Position numbers and translations under genes: made by a program. A stretch of 64,000 nt of DNA from Streptomyces paradoxus (GTDB lineage: Bacteria > Actinomycetota > Actinomycetes > Streptomycetales > Streptomycetaceae): contig NZ_JACHGV010000004.1 in assembly GCF_014202475.1 (NCBI RefSeq), positions 496,001 to 560,000 of the forward strand, read 5' to 3'. Below the pieces are notes generated by a model. The model did not search any database. It had not been told where the DNA came from and saw only the letters and a program-made list of their open reading frames with translations. Position 1 is the stretch's first letter. Each line of letters starts with the position of its first letter. Below, piece after piece: positions 42,952 to 52,121 of this stretch.

Positions 42952-45900
42952 ATGACGCGAGCCGACCACCCAACGGCCCCTCAGCCCGCCCCCGACGACG
43001 CCCTGGTCGCGGACTCCCGCGAGCGTGCCGTCCGCGCCCTGCTGCGACGACCGCAGCTGAAGCAGTTGTGGAGCGCACAACTCGTGGGCGGCGTGGGGGA
43101 CACCCTCGCCCTTCTCGTGCTGGTCGTCCTCGCGCTCCAGACGGCCGTCGCCGAAGGCTCGTTCGGAGGCGGTTACCGGGGCGTCGCGTTCGCAGTGGCG
43201 ACCGTTTTCGGGGTGCGCATCCTCGCGACGCTCCTGTTCGGCGCCGTTCTGCTCGGCCCGCTCACCGCGCTCACCTCGCAGGACGGGCCGCTCGACCGCC
43301 GCTGGACCATGGTGGGCGCCGACGGGCTGCGCGCGGCGCTGCTCATCGTCGCGCCCCTGTGGATCGACTGGACGCCCGGGAACGCACTGGCCGTCCTGCT
43401 CGTCACGGTCTTCGTGATGGGGGTCGCCGAGCGGTTCTGGACGGTGTGCCGTGAGAGCGCGGCCCCCGCGCTGCTCCCCGCCCCGCCGCCGGAGGGCGCG
43501 ACGGTCCGGCCGCTGCCCGACCACATGGACACCCTGCGCCGCCTGTCGCTGCGCACCGGCTTCGTGGCGATCCCCCTCGCGGCCGTCGCACTGGTCGTCG
43601 CGGCCCTGTTCAACAACCTGCTGGGCACCGGGATCGACTGGTTCGGCCAGCACCAGGCGGCTCTCGCCTCCTACCTGGCCGCCGGCCTGTTCGCCGCGTC
43701 CCTGTCGGTGCTGACCTTCCTGGAGCTGCCCGGCACGCGCACCCCGCGCGCGCGGTCGCCGCTCGAAGGGCTGCGCCGCCCGAAGACCGGCAACGGCGCC
43801 GACAAGGGCCGCACCGGCGCGATGCCGCTGCTGGTCCTGTCCTGCGCGGCCGTCGCCGCCGCGGTGTCGGCCGCCGTCGCCGTCGCCGTGCTGCACGCCA
43901 AGGACCTGGGCGGCGGCCCGGTCCTCTACGGCCTGTTCGTCGCCGCCCTGACCGGCGGTGTCGTCGTGGGCATCCGTACGGCGCCCGCCCTCGTGCCCGC
44001 CCTGTCGCGCCGCCGGCTGCTCGCGCTGACGATCGCCTTCACCGGCGTCGCCCTGCTGGCCGCCGGGCTGGTCCCGGACGTCACCACCGTGCTGCTGATC
44101 CTCGCGCTGGCCGGCCTCGGCGCGGGCCTGTCCGCCAACATCGGGCACACCCTGCTCGACCAGGAGACCGAGGAGTACCGGCGCGCCCGCACGACGGAGC
44201 ACCTGCACGCGGTCGTCCGGGTCTGCGTCGCGCTCGGCGCGGTGATCGCCCCGCTGGTGGCGGCGGCGATCGGACCGCACCGGCTGGAGAGCGGCAAGTT
44301 CGTCTTCGCGCACGGCGGCGCGGCCTTCACGCTGATGCTGACCGGCGCCCTGCTGCTGCCCGTCGCCGCGCTGGTGCTGGCCAAGGTCGACGACCGTTCC
44401 GGTGTGCCGCTGCGGCAGGACCTGAAGGACGCGCTGCTCGGCGGCGACGACCCCGAGCAGGGGGCAGCGGCCTCCGGCTTCTTCATCGCCCTGGAGGGCG
44501 GCGACGGGGCCGGCAAGTCCACCCAGGCCGAGGCGCTGGCCGAGTGGATCCGCGCCAAGGGCCACGAGGTCGTGCTGACGCGCGAGCCGGGGGCCACGCC
44601 CGTGGGCAAGCGGCTGCGCTCGATCCTGCTGGACGTGTCGAGCGCGGGCCTGTCGCACCGCGCGGAGGCGCTGCTCTACGCCGCCGACCGGGCCGAGCAC
44701 ATCGACACCGTCGTACGGCCCGCCCTGGAGCGTGGCGCGGTCGTCATCTCCGACCGGTACATCGACTCGTCCGTCGCCTACCAGGGCGCCGGCCGTGACC
44801 TCTCGCCGACCGAGATCGCCCGGATCAACCGCTGGGCGACGAACGGGCTCGTGCCGCATCTGACCGTGCTGCTGGACGTCGCCCCGGAGACCGCGCGTGA
44901 GCGGTTCACCGAGGCGCCGGACCGGCTGGAGTCGGAGCCCGCCGAGTTCCACGCGCGCGTAAGGGCCGGTTTCCTCACCCTGGCCGCGGCCGACGCCGGA
45001 CGCTACCTGGTGGTGGACGCCGGCCAGGAGCCCGAGGCCGTCACGACGGTCATCCGGCACCGGCTCGACCAGGTGCTGCCGCTCTCCGAGGCCGAGATCA
45101 AGGCCCAGGAGGAGGCCAGGAAGAAGGCCGAGGAGGAGGCCCGCCGCAAGGCCGAGGAGGAGGCCGCCCGCAAGGCGGAGGAGGAGCGCCTGGAGCGTGA
45201 GCGCCAGGAGCAGCTGGCCAAGCTGCGCGCCGAGGAGGAGGAGCGCAAGCGGCGCGAGCTGGAGGAGGCCCAGCGGCGCGAGGCCGAACGGCAGGCGGAG
45301 GAGGCCCGGCGCCGGGCCGAGGAAGCGCGCAGGAAGGCCGAGGAGGAGCGGGCACGGCTCCTCGCGGAGGAGAAGGCCCGGGCCGAGGAGGAGGCCCGCC
45401 GCAAGGCCGAGGAGGAACGGCGCCGCAAGCAGGCCGAGGAGGAGGCGCGGCTGCGCGCCGAGGCCGAGGCGCTCCGCCTGGAGAAGCAGCGCAAGGCCGA
45501 GGCCGCGCTGCTGCGGGCCGAGGAGGCACGACGGCTCGCGGAGGCGGCGGCCGCCGCGGCCGAGGCCGGGCCGAAGAGCTCCACGCCGAAGACCTCCCCC
45601 ACGCAGGGTGGCGCGCCCGCCGCGGCCCATCAGGACGCGGCGACCGTGCCCACCCCGGTGGTGACACCGGGCGGTGCGGGGGACGACACGACCGTGCTGC
45701 GCCCGGTGCGGGACGACGGGCAGGGTGCGGACCGGTCCTCCGGCGAGTCGGAGGCCGAGGTGACGGCGGAGCTGCCGATGCCGCCCGCGCCCGGGGAGCA
45801 GACGGAGGTGCTGCCGCCGGTCGCGCCGCGCGCCGGGGAGGAGACCGAGGTGCTGCCGCCGGTGCGCGACCGGGACGCCTCCGGAGCGGCCGACGAGACG

Positions 45901-46308
45901 GCGGTGCTGCCTCCGGTCCGCCCGGCGGACGCCGAGGAGACGGCGGTGCTGCCTCCGGTCCGCCCGGCGGACGCCGAGGAGACGGCCGTACTGCCTCCGG
46001 TCCGGCCGGACGACGCCGAGGAGACGGCCGTCCTCCCGCCGGTGCGCGGGGACGAACCGGCGGACCGGGTTCCGCCCGGGTACTTCCGGAAGGACACCCC
46101 GCAAGCCCGGCCCGACGGCACCGAGGACCGTACGCGGGAGATGCCCCAGGTCGACGCCGACGGGGCGCCGCGCCGCCGCCGGTCCGACTGGGCCGAGGAG
46201 ACGCCGCTGGACGACCTGCCCTCGCTGGCGGACGAGCTGCTCGGACCGCACGACGACGAGCCGGACGACAGGCGTGGTCGCCGGGGCAGGGGCGGCCGGG
46301 GCCGCTGA
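42952..46308 (+). CDS. tmk: Membrane MFS-like domain - thymidylate kinase - coiled coil fusion
   Basis: A 1118-residue fusion. Residues 1 to about 490 form an MFS-like membrane domain with about 10-12 helices. A complete thymidylate kinase (about 507-710) follows: FIALEGGDGAGKST (Lys522), LTREPGATP (the DRX-type loop), DRYIDSSVAYQG, and AENs/LID residues ERFTEAPDRLE. A charged AEEEARRKAEEE coiled coil runs from about 714 to 872. Seven ETxVLPPVR-type repeats lie between about 920 and 1033, and a Gly/Arg-rich basic tail ends the protein. The kinase makes dTDP from dTMP. Fusion to a membrane domain is known in Streptomyces but unexplained. holB follows, as tmk-holB do in many bacteria. Confidence 0.93.
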   Translation: MTRADHPTAPQPAPDDALVADSRERAVRALLRRPQLKQLWSAQLVGGVGDTLALLVLVVLALQTAVAEGSFGGGYRGVAFAVATVFGVRILATLLFGAVLLGPLTALTSQDGPLDRRWTMVGADGLRAALLIVAPLWIDWTPGNALAVLLVTVFVMGVAERFWTVCRESAAPALLPAPPPEGATVRPLPDHMDTLRRLSLRTGFVAIPLAAVALVVAALFNNLLGTGIDWFGQHQAALASYLAAGLFAASLSVLTFLELPGTRTPRARSPLEGLRRPKTGNGADKGRTGAMPLLVLSCAAVAAAVSAAVAVAVLHAKDLGGGPVLYGLFVAALTGGVVVGIRTAPALVPALSRRRLLALTIAFTGVALLAAGLVPDVTTVLLILALAGLGAGLSANIGHTLLDQETEEYRRARTTEHLHAVVRVCVALGAVIAPLVAAAIGPHRLESGKFVFAHGGAAFTLMLTGALLLPVAALVLAKVDDRSGVPLRQDLKDALLGGDDPEQGAAASGFFIALEGGDGAGKSTQAEALAEWIRAKGHEVVLTREPGATPVGKRLRSILLDVSSAGLSHRAEALLYAADRAEHIDTVVRPALERGAVVISDRYIDSSVAYQGAGRDLSPTEIARINRWATNGLVPHLTVLLDVAPETARERFTEAPDRLESEPAEFHARVRAGFLTLAAADAGRYLVVDAGQEPEAVTTVIRHRLDQVLPLSEAEIKAQEEARKKAEEEARRKAEEEAARKAEEERLERERQEQLAKLRAEEEERKRRELEEAQRREAERQAEEARRRAEEARRKAEEERARLLAEEKARAEEEARRKAEEERRRKQAEEEARLRAEAEALRLEKQRKAEAALLRAEEARRLAEAAAAAAEAGPKSSTPKTSPTQGGAPAAAHQDAATVPTPVVTPGGAGDDTTVLRPVRDDGQGADRSSGESEAEVTAELPMPPAPGEQTEVLPPVAPRAGEETEVLPPVRDRDASGAADETAVLPPVRPADAEETAVLPPVRPADAEETAVLPPVRPDDAEETAVLPPVRGDEPADRVPPGYFRKDTPQARPDGTEDRTREMPQVDADGAPRRRRSDWAEETPLDDLPSLADELLGPHDDEPDDRRGRRGRGGRGR
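45931..46056 (+). repeat. 42-bp coding tandem repeat in tmk
   Basis: Units beginning GCCGAGGAGACGGC at 45931, 45973 and 46015 are 42 bp apart, encoding 14-residue repeats centred on AEETAVLPPVRP. More diverged copies lie on the N-terminal side. Confidence 0.85.
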
Positions 46309-46437
46309 CGCCTCCGGCGGCCCGGCCCGAGAGCCCGGTCTCCGCACCGCGAGCCAGTGGGGGTGGCAGGCGTTGTCAGTGGCCGCCCCCACAATGGATC
46401 TCGCAACGCAGCACGTGACGGAAGGGCGGCGTGACCC

Positions 46438-47643
46438 ATGACCGTGTGGGACGACCTCGTCGGGCAGGAGAGGGTGAGCGAGCAGCTGGCCGCTGCCGCC
46501 CGGGATGCCGACGCCCTGGTCACCGCCGCCACCACCGGCACCCCGCCGCCCGAGGCGTCGAAGATGACGCACGCCTGGCTGTTCACCGGCCCGCCCGGAG
46601 CCGGGCGGAACCAGGCGGCGCGCGCGTTCGCCGCGGCGCTGCAGTGCGTCAGCCCCGACCGCGCCCTCGGCGGCTCCCCGGGCTGCGGATTCTGCGACGG
46701 CTGCCACACGGCCCTCATCGGCACCCACGCCGACGTCACCACCGTCGCCGCGGTCGGCACCCAGATCCTCGCCGACGACATGCGCGACACCGTCCGCAAG
46801 TCGTTCACCTCACCGGCTACCGGCCGCTGGCAGATCATCCTCGTCGAGGACGCCGAGCGGCTGAACGAGAAGTCGGCCAACGCCGTCCTCAAGGCCGTGG
46901 AGGAGCCCGCTCCGCGCACGGTGTGGCTGCTGTGCGCCCCCTCCATCGAGGACGTCCTGCCGACCATCCGCTCCCGCTGCCGCCACCTGAACCTGAGCAC
47001 GCCGAGGGTCGACGCGATCGCCGACATGCTCGTCAGCCGCGAGGGCGTCGAGCCGGACGTGGCCGCCGCCGCGGCCCGGGCGACCCAGGGCCACGTCGAC
47101 CGGGCGCGCCGCCTGGCCACCGACCCGGCCGCGCGTGAACGCCGGGCCGCCGTGCTCAGGCTGCCGCTGCGCGTCGAGGACATCGGCGGCGCGCTCAAGG
47201 CCGCCCAGGAGCTCGTCGACGCGGCCGCCGAGGACGCCAAGCAGCTCGCGGAGGAGACGGACTCCAAGGAGACCGAGGAGCTGAAGGCCGCTCTCGGCGC
47301 CGCCCAGGGCGGCCGCATGCCCCGGGGCACCGCGGGGGTGATGAAGGACCTGGAGGACAAGCAGAAGCGCCGCAGAACGCGCACGCAGCGTGACAGCCTC
47401 GACCTCGCCCTCACCGACCTCACGGCCTTCTACCGCGACGTCCTCGCCCTCCAGCTCGGCTCGCGCGTGGCCATCGCCAACGCGGACGCCGAGGACGCCC
47501 TGGAGCGTCTCGCCCGCGGCAGCTCCCCGGAGTCCACACTCCGCCGTATCGAGGCGATCGCCGCCTGCCGCGACGCCCTCGACCGCAACGTGGCGCCGCT
47601 GCTCGCGGTGGAGGCGATGACGATGGCACTCAGAGCGGGCTGA
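46438..47643 (+). CDS. holB: DNA polymerase III subunit delta'
   Basis: A 401-residue clamp-loader subunit. The AAA+ domain reads VWDDLVGQERVSEQL, then GPPGAGRNQAAR, where the P-loop Lys is Arg-Asn and so does not hydrolyse ATP, as expected for delta'. A zinc module CGFCDGCH, VEDAERLNEKSANAVLKAVEEP (sensor/Walker B-like) and the SRC arginine-finger motif (TIRSRCRHL) are present. A helical C-terminal collar with an acidic/Glu-rich insertion follows. Start ATG with GGAAGG upstream. It lies downstream of tmk, as commonly found. Confidence 0.94.
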   Translation: MTVWDDLVGQERVSEQLAAAARDADALVTAATTGTPPPEASKMTHAWLFTGPPGAGRNQAARAFAAALQCVSPDRALGGSPGCGFCDGCHTALIGTHADVTTVAAVGTQILADDMRDTVRKSFTSPATGRWQIILVEDAERLNEKSANAVLKAVEEPAPRTVWLLCAPSIEDVLPTIRSRCRHLNLSTPRVDAIADMLVSREGVEPDVAAAAARATQGHVDRARRLATDPAARERRAAVLRLPLRVEDIGGALKAAQELVDAAAEDAKQLAEETDSKETEELKAALGAAQGGRMPRGTAGVMKDLEDKQKRRRTRTQRDSLDLALTDLTAFYRDVLALQLGSRVAIANADAEDALERLARGSSPESTLRRIEAIAACRDALDRNVAPLLAVEAMTMALRAG

Positions 47644-47775
47644 GGGGCCGGCCGGACACATGGGCCGGACCTGCGCCGGACACACGGGTCCGGCATGCGC
47701 TTGACGCCGTAACTCGTACGAGGCACGACACGCACGCACGGCATCCAATCCGTCGCCCAGAGTTACGCTCGCTGG

Positions 47776-49395
47776 ATGTACACACGGCGCCCCTCCCGCT
47801 CCGCCTCCGGCTCCGGCGGTCTCCACCGCAGGACACGAAACCGGGCCAAGACCGCCGCCGGTCTCCTCGCCACGGCCGCGCTGCTCGTCTCCGCCTGCTC
47901 CTCCGGCGGCGCGACGACGTCCGCCGCCTCCGCGGCGGCGGAGGCGGCACTGGTCGCGCTGCCGCAGGCCACGCCCGCGGCGCTCTCGTCGTACTACGGG
48001 CAGCAGCCGGCCTGGCGCGCCTGCGGTGTCCCCGGCTTCGAGTGCACCACCCTCAAGGTGCCGCTCGACTACGCCAAGCCGTCCTCCGGCGACGTCCGGC
48101 TGGCCCTCACCCGCAAGAAGGCCACGGGCCCCGGCAAGCGGCTGGGCTCGCTGCTCGTGAACCCGGGCGGACCGGGCGGCTCGGCGATCGGCTACGTCCA
48201 GGCGTACGCGGGCATCGGCTACCCGGCCGAGGTGCGGGCCCGCTACGACATGGTGGCGGTCGACCCGCGCGGTGTGGCCCGCAGCGAACCCGTCAAGTGT
48301 CTGGACGGGCCGGGCATGGACACGTACACGCAGACGGACGCCACGCCCGACGACGGGAGGGAGACCGACGGGCTGGTCGCGGCGTACCGGACGTTCGCCG
48401 AGGGCTGCGGCGCGGACGCGCCCCGGCTGCTGCGCCACGTGTCCACCGTGGAGGCGGCCCGGGACATGGACATCGTGCGGGCGGTGCTCGGCGACGAGAA
48501 GCTGAACTTCGTCGGCGCCTCCTACGGCACCTTCCTCGGTGCGACGTACGCCGGGCTCTTCCCGGACCGGGCGGGGCGGCTGGTGCTGGACGGCGCGATG
48601 GACCCGTCGCTGCCGGCCCGGCGGCTGAACCTGGAGCAGACGGCGGGCTTCGAGACGGCGTTCCGGTCCTTCGCGAAGGACTGCGTACGGCAGGCCGACT
48701 GCCCGCTGGGCGGCAAGGGCACCCCGCCCGAGCGGGTCGGCGAGAACCTCAAGGCGTTCTTCGAGAAGCTCGACACGCGGCCCGTCCCCACCGGCGGCGG
48801 GGACCGCAAGCTCACCGAGTCCCTCGCCACGACCGGTGTGATCGCGGCCATGTACGACGAGGGTGCCTGGGAGCAGCTGCGCGAGGCGCTGACGTCCGCG
48901 ATGAAGGAGAACGACGGCTCCGGACTGCTCGTCCTGTCCGACGGCTACTACGAGCGGGACGCCGACGGCGCCTACAGCAACCTGATGTTCGCCAACGCGG
49001 CGGTGAACTGCCTGGACCTGCCCCCCTCCTTCGACACCCCCGACGAGGTGCGCGGGGCGCTGCCCGAGTTCCGGAAGGCGTCGCCGGTCTTCGGCGAGGG
49101 TCTGGCGTGGGCCGCGCTGAACTGCGCGTACTGGCCGGTGCACGCCACGGGTGAGCCGCACCGGATCGAGGCGAAGGGTGCGGCGCCCATCGTCGTGGTC
49201 GGCACGACCCGGGACCCGGCGACCCCCTACCGCTGGGCGCGGGCCCTGGCCGGCCAGCTCTCCTCGGCCCGCCTGCTCACCTACGAGGGCGACGGCCACA
49301 CGGCGTACGGCCGCGGCAGCTCCTGCATCGACCGGACGATCAACGCCTACCTCCTGCGTGGCACCCCGCCCACGGACGGAAAGCGCTGCTCATAG
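47776..49395 (+). CDS. Secreted alpha/beta hydrolase, tripeptidyl aminopeptidase type
   Basis: A 539-residue secreted serine peptidase of the SlpD/SlpE-Tap (S33) group. A twin-basic signal peptide ends with a lipobox VSAC (about Cys41), so it is probably a lipoprotein. LVNPGGPGGS is the oxyanion loop, FVGASYGTFLG contains the nucleophile Ser, GTTRDPATPYRWA the Asp, and GDGHTAYGRGSSC the His. These enzymes clip tripeptides from secreted proteins. The gene is its own unit, followed by a tRNA gene. Confidence 0.92.
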   Translation: MYTRRPSRSASGSGGLHRRTRNRAKTAAGLLATAALLVSACSSGGATTSAASAAAEAALVALPQATPAALSSYYGQQPAWRACGVPGFECTTLKVPLDYAKPSSGDVRLALTRKKATGPGKRLGSLLVNPGGPGGSAIGYVQAYAGIGYPAEVRARYDMVAVDPRGVARSEPVKCLDGPGMDTYTQTDATPDDGRETDGLVAAYRTFAEGCGADAPRLLRHVSTVEAARDMDIVRAVLGDEKLNFVGASYGTFLGATYAGLFPDRAGRLVLDGAMDPSLPARRLNLEQTAGFETAFRSFAKDCVRQADCPLGGKGTPPERVGENLKAFFEKLDTRPVPTGGGDRKLTESLATTGVIAAMYDEGAWEQLREALTSAMKENDGSGLLVLSDGYYERDADGAYSNLMFANAAVNCLDLPPSFDTPDEVRGALPEFRKASPVFGEGLAWAALNCAYWPVHATGEPHRIEAKGAAPIVVVGTTRDPATPYRWARALAGQLSSARLLTYEGDGHTAYGRGSSCIDRTINAYLLRGTPPTDGKRCS

Positions 49396-49458
49396 CCCTG
49401 CTGCCGGCCCCGGAGGGCCCGCCTCCGGGGCTGGTGCGGAGCACCCTCGGAAAATGTG

Positions 49459-49464
49459 TAGACT
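49459..49464 (+). promoter_or_regulatory. Candidate -10 box of tRNA-Thr
   Basis: TAGACT lies 39 bp before the tRNA. The matching -35 region is weak. Confidence 0.4.
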
Positions 49465-49502
49465 TACCGTCGTTGCTGATCGCACCATGGTGCGGACAGC
49501 GC

Positions 49503-49576
49503 GCCGCCTTAGCTCAGATGGCCAGAGCAACGCACTCGTAATGCGTAGGTCTCGGGTTCGAATCCCGAAGGCGGCT
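49503..49576 (+). tRNA. tRNA-Thr (anticodon CGU)
   Basis: A 74-nt cloverleaf. The acceptor GCCGCCT (49503-49509) pairs with AGGCGGC (49569-49575). The anticodon stem ACGCA/TGCGT closes the loop CTCGTAA with anticodon CGU, reading ACG. TTCGAAT is the T loop. The 3' CCA is encoded (49577-49579). A strong hairpin follows directly. Confidence 0.97.
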
Positions 49577-49583
49577 CCACTGG

Positions 49584-49616
49584 AACCCCAGGCCGGATGC
49601 TTTCCGGCCTGGGGTT
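49584..49616. terminator. Bidirectional terminator of tRNA-Thr and ABC permease
   Basis: A perfect 14-bp inverted repeat (49584-49597, 49603-49616) followed by TTCT. It ends the tRNA transcript and, on the other strand, the permease gene. Confidence 0.92.
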
Positions 49617-49619
49617 TTC

Positions 49620-52121
49620 TCATGCGCGCATGCCCGCCAGCTCCACCGGCCGGGTGCGCAGGGCGAACGACGCGGGCAGGGTGGCCGCGAGGACCGCGAG
49701 GAGGGCGCTCGCGGCGATCACCGCGCCCACCGTGGGCCAGGGCACGACGATCGTGGACCGCACGTCGAGCAGGCCCAGGGCGGTGCGGACGCCGAGCAGG
49801 TTCACCGCCGAGACGGCGGCGCCGAGCACCGCGCCGACCGCCACGACCATCACCGACTCGACGGCGACCAGGCGCAGCACCTGGGGCTTCGTGGCGCCCG
49901 TCAGGCGCAGCGCGGCGAGGTCGCGGACCCGGTCCGTGGTGGCCATGACCAGCGTGTTGGCCAGCGCGATGCCCGTGTAGACCAGGGCGATGGCCAGGAT
50001 CATCAGCAGGCCGAGCCGGGTGGACTCGCTGGAGCGCGGGTAGTGCGCGTCGATCCACTGCCCGGCGCCGAGCACCTCGACACCGCTCGCCTCGCCCGCC
50101 GCGCGCAGCCGCCGGTCGACGGCGGCCCGGTCGGCGTCGGCGGCTACCTTGATGTCGACGCGGTCGATGCCCGCCCCGGCGGCGTTGCGTGCGGTGAGGT
50201 ACACGCCGTTGTTGCCCGTGCCGATCGAGAGGACCGCGGCGATCCTGAGGTTCGCCTTGCGGCCGTCGCCCAGCCAGACGGGCACCCGGTCGCCGACGCG
50301 GGTGGTCAGCCATTCCTCGTTGACGACGATGCTGTCGTCGTCGAGGTCGGTCAGTTTTCCCGCCACGACGGGGAGCCGGGACACCTCGGACAGTTCCCTG
50401 CCGCTGCTGACGGCGCGAGCCTCGGAGCGGACGAGGGCGGTGCCCTCCTCCAGGACGGTCACCCCGGTCGAGCGGGACGTGCTGACCGTCACGCCGGGGA
50501 CGGCACGGGCCGCCCGGACGAACCCGGCGGGCAGCGCCCGGCCCGCGTCGCCCGCCGAGACCACGTAGTCGGCCCGCGTCTGGGTGCGTGCCTCGGTGGC
50601 CTTTGCCTCGTTGATGGTGGCGGTCGTGCCCATCAGGGAGCAGGCGAGCGCCACGGTGATGATGACCGGCGCGGCCACGGCCGCCGTCCGGCGCACCCCG
50701 GCCGCCGCGTTCTCCCGCGCCAGCATGCCCACGGCGCCCGGCAGCCGGGCGGGCAGCCAGGTCAGCAGCCGGGTCAGCGGCCGCACCAGAACCGGCGCGA
50801 GCAGGGCCATCGCCACGATGAGCAGCATCGGCTGGGTGATGTACGTCTTGCGCTTCAGCACGTCGCCGGGGTTCTCCACCAGCGCCGTCACCAGCAGGCC
50901 GAGGCCCGTGAGCAGCACGGCGGCGGCCACCAGGAGGCGGCTCCACGGCATCGTGCCGCTGTCGACGGCCGACTCCCGCAGCGCCGCCGTCGGTCCGGTC
51001 CGGCCCGCGCGGAAGGACGCCACGACGACACCGCACAGGGCCACGGTCAGGCCGGTCCAGAAGGCGACATGGAGCGGCCAGGCCTGCTCACCGATCCTGA
51101 ACCAGGCCGGGGCGATGCCCTGCCCCGACATCCACGAGGCGAGCCGCGGCGCGGCCCACCGGCCCAGCCGGCACCCCGCGGCCGAGGCGAGCACCCCGAT
51201 CACCAGGGCCTCCGCGCACACCATGCGCCGTACCTGACCGGGTGTCGCGCCCGCCATCCTCAGGAGCCCGAACTCCCGCCTGCGCTGCGCCACCGCGAAG
51301 GTGAACGTCGAGGCGACCACGAACACCGACACGAACGCGGTGATGCCGGCCGCGGTGCCGAGCAGGGCGTTCACGGAGACCAGGGCCTCCTCGTCGCGGT
51401 CCGGGTCGGGGTCGGCGCGCCGCCGGTCGTCGCCGGTCAGGACGGCCATGCCCGAGCCGGTGCCGAGCGCCGCGCGGACGGCGGCCGGGTCGGCGTCCAC
51501 CGTCACCCGGTCGATGCGCGGTGACAGGCGCGCGGCCTCGGCGGCGGTGAAGAACACCGCCGATTCGAAACCGGCCGCCGGCACCGTGCCGACCACGGTG
51601 CGAGTACCGGCGCCCCCGGGCGTGACGACCTGGATCCGGTCCCCGGTGCGCACCTGCGCGCCGGGCCCGGTCGTGACGACGACCTCGCCGGGCGCAGCGG
51701 GGGCGCGTCCGGAGGTGAGACGGTACGGCGTGGCGGCGGCGACCGCCCACGAGTGGCCCACGAGCGCGGTGTCCGCACCGACCCGCCGGTCCGCGTCCGG
51801 CACCGAGACCGGGAACGTACGGTCCTCGGCGACGGGGCCCACCGTGGCCAGCTTGTCCGCCAGCTTCTCCGGCACCGCACGGGGGCTGGTCAGCTTCGAC
51901 GTCCGCACCCCGATCGGGGTGTCGGCCTTCAGCTCGTCCGTGCCCTGCACCACGACCCGTGCCGCGGCGAACCGTTCGGTGCCCCGCTCCGGCGCGTCGA
52001 ACGTCGCCGCGAGTGCGAGGCCCGTGGTGGCGATGAGGCCGACCCCGAGCGCGAGCGCGACGAACGAACCGACGAACGTGACCCAGCGGGTGCGCATTCC
52101 GCGCAGCGCGAGACTCAGCAC
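49620..52121 (-). CDS. FtsX-type ABC transporter permease
   Basis: An 833-residue permease with two FtsX domains (MacB/LolCE-like). The first helix is WVTFVGSFVALALGVGLIATTG, followed by a large extracytoplasmic domain. Further membrane clusters lie near residues 250-350 (ITAFVSVFVVASTFTFAVAQRRREF), 410-480 and 710-825 (with LAALRLTGATKPQVLRLVAVES, the coupling helix). It probably exports or extracts a lipid- or peptide-like compound with the adjacent ATPase. The GTG start overlaps the ATPase stop by 7 bp. It ends at the bidirectional terminator. Confidence 0.87.
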   Translation of the reverse strand: MLSLALRGMRTRWVTFVGSFVALALGVGLIATTGLALAATFDAPERGTERFAAARVVVQGTDELKADTPIGVRTSKLTSPRAVPEKLADKLATVGPVAEDRTFPVSVPDADRRVGADTALVGHSWAVAAATPYRLTSGRAPAAPGEVVVTTGPGAQVRTGDRIQVVTPGGAGTRTVVGTVPAAGFESAVFFTAAEAARLSPRIDRVTVDADPAAVRAALGTGSGMAVLTGDDRRRADPDPDRDEEALVSVNALLGTAAGITAFVSVFVVASTFTFAVAQRRREFGLLRMAGATPGQVRRMVCAEALVIGVLASAAGCRLGRWAAPRLASWMSGQGIAPAWFRIGEQAWPLHVAFWTGLTVALCGVVVASFRAGRTGPTAALRESAVDSGTMPWSRLLVAAAVLLTGLGLLVTALVENPGDVLKRKTYITQPMLLIVAMALLAPVLVRPLTRLLTWLPARLPGAVGMLARENAAAGVRRTAAVAAPVIITVALACSLMGTTATINEAKATEARTQTRADYVVSAGDAGRALPAGFVRAARAVPGVTVSTSRSTGVTVLEEGTALVRSEARAVSSGRELSEVSRLPVVAGKLTDLDDDSIVVNEEWLTTRVGDRVPVWLGDGRKANLRIAAVLSIGTGNNGVYLTARNAAGAGIDRVDIKVAADADRAAVDRRLRAAGEASGVEVLGAGQWIDAHYPRSSESTRLGLLMILAIALVYTGIALANTLVMATTDRVRDLAALRLTGATKPQVLRLVAVESVMVVAVGAVLGAAVSAVNLLGVRTALGLLDVRSTIVVPWPTVGAVIAASALLAVLAATLPASFALRTRPVELAGMRA

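Noticed and set aside
39901..46728. Very long antisense reading frame over topA, tmk and holB
   Set aside because: It is a codon-bias shadow: its sequence is low-complexity Gly/Arg/Leu/Val, and it lies opposite three well-supported genes with clear catalytic motifs.
49503..49620. tRNA-linked integration site
   Set aside because: The tRNA-Thr 3' end is followed directly by its terminator and a conserved-looking ABC system; no integrase or duplicated tRNA end was seen in the window.
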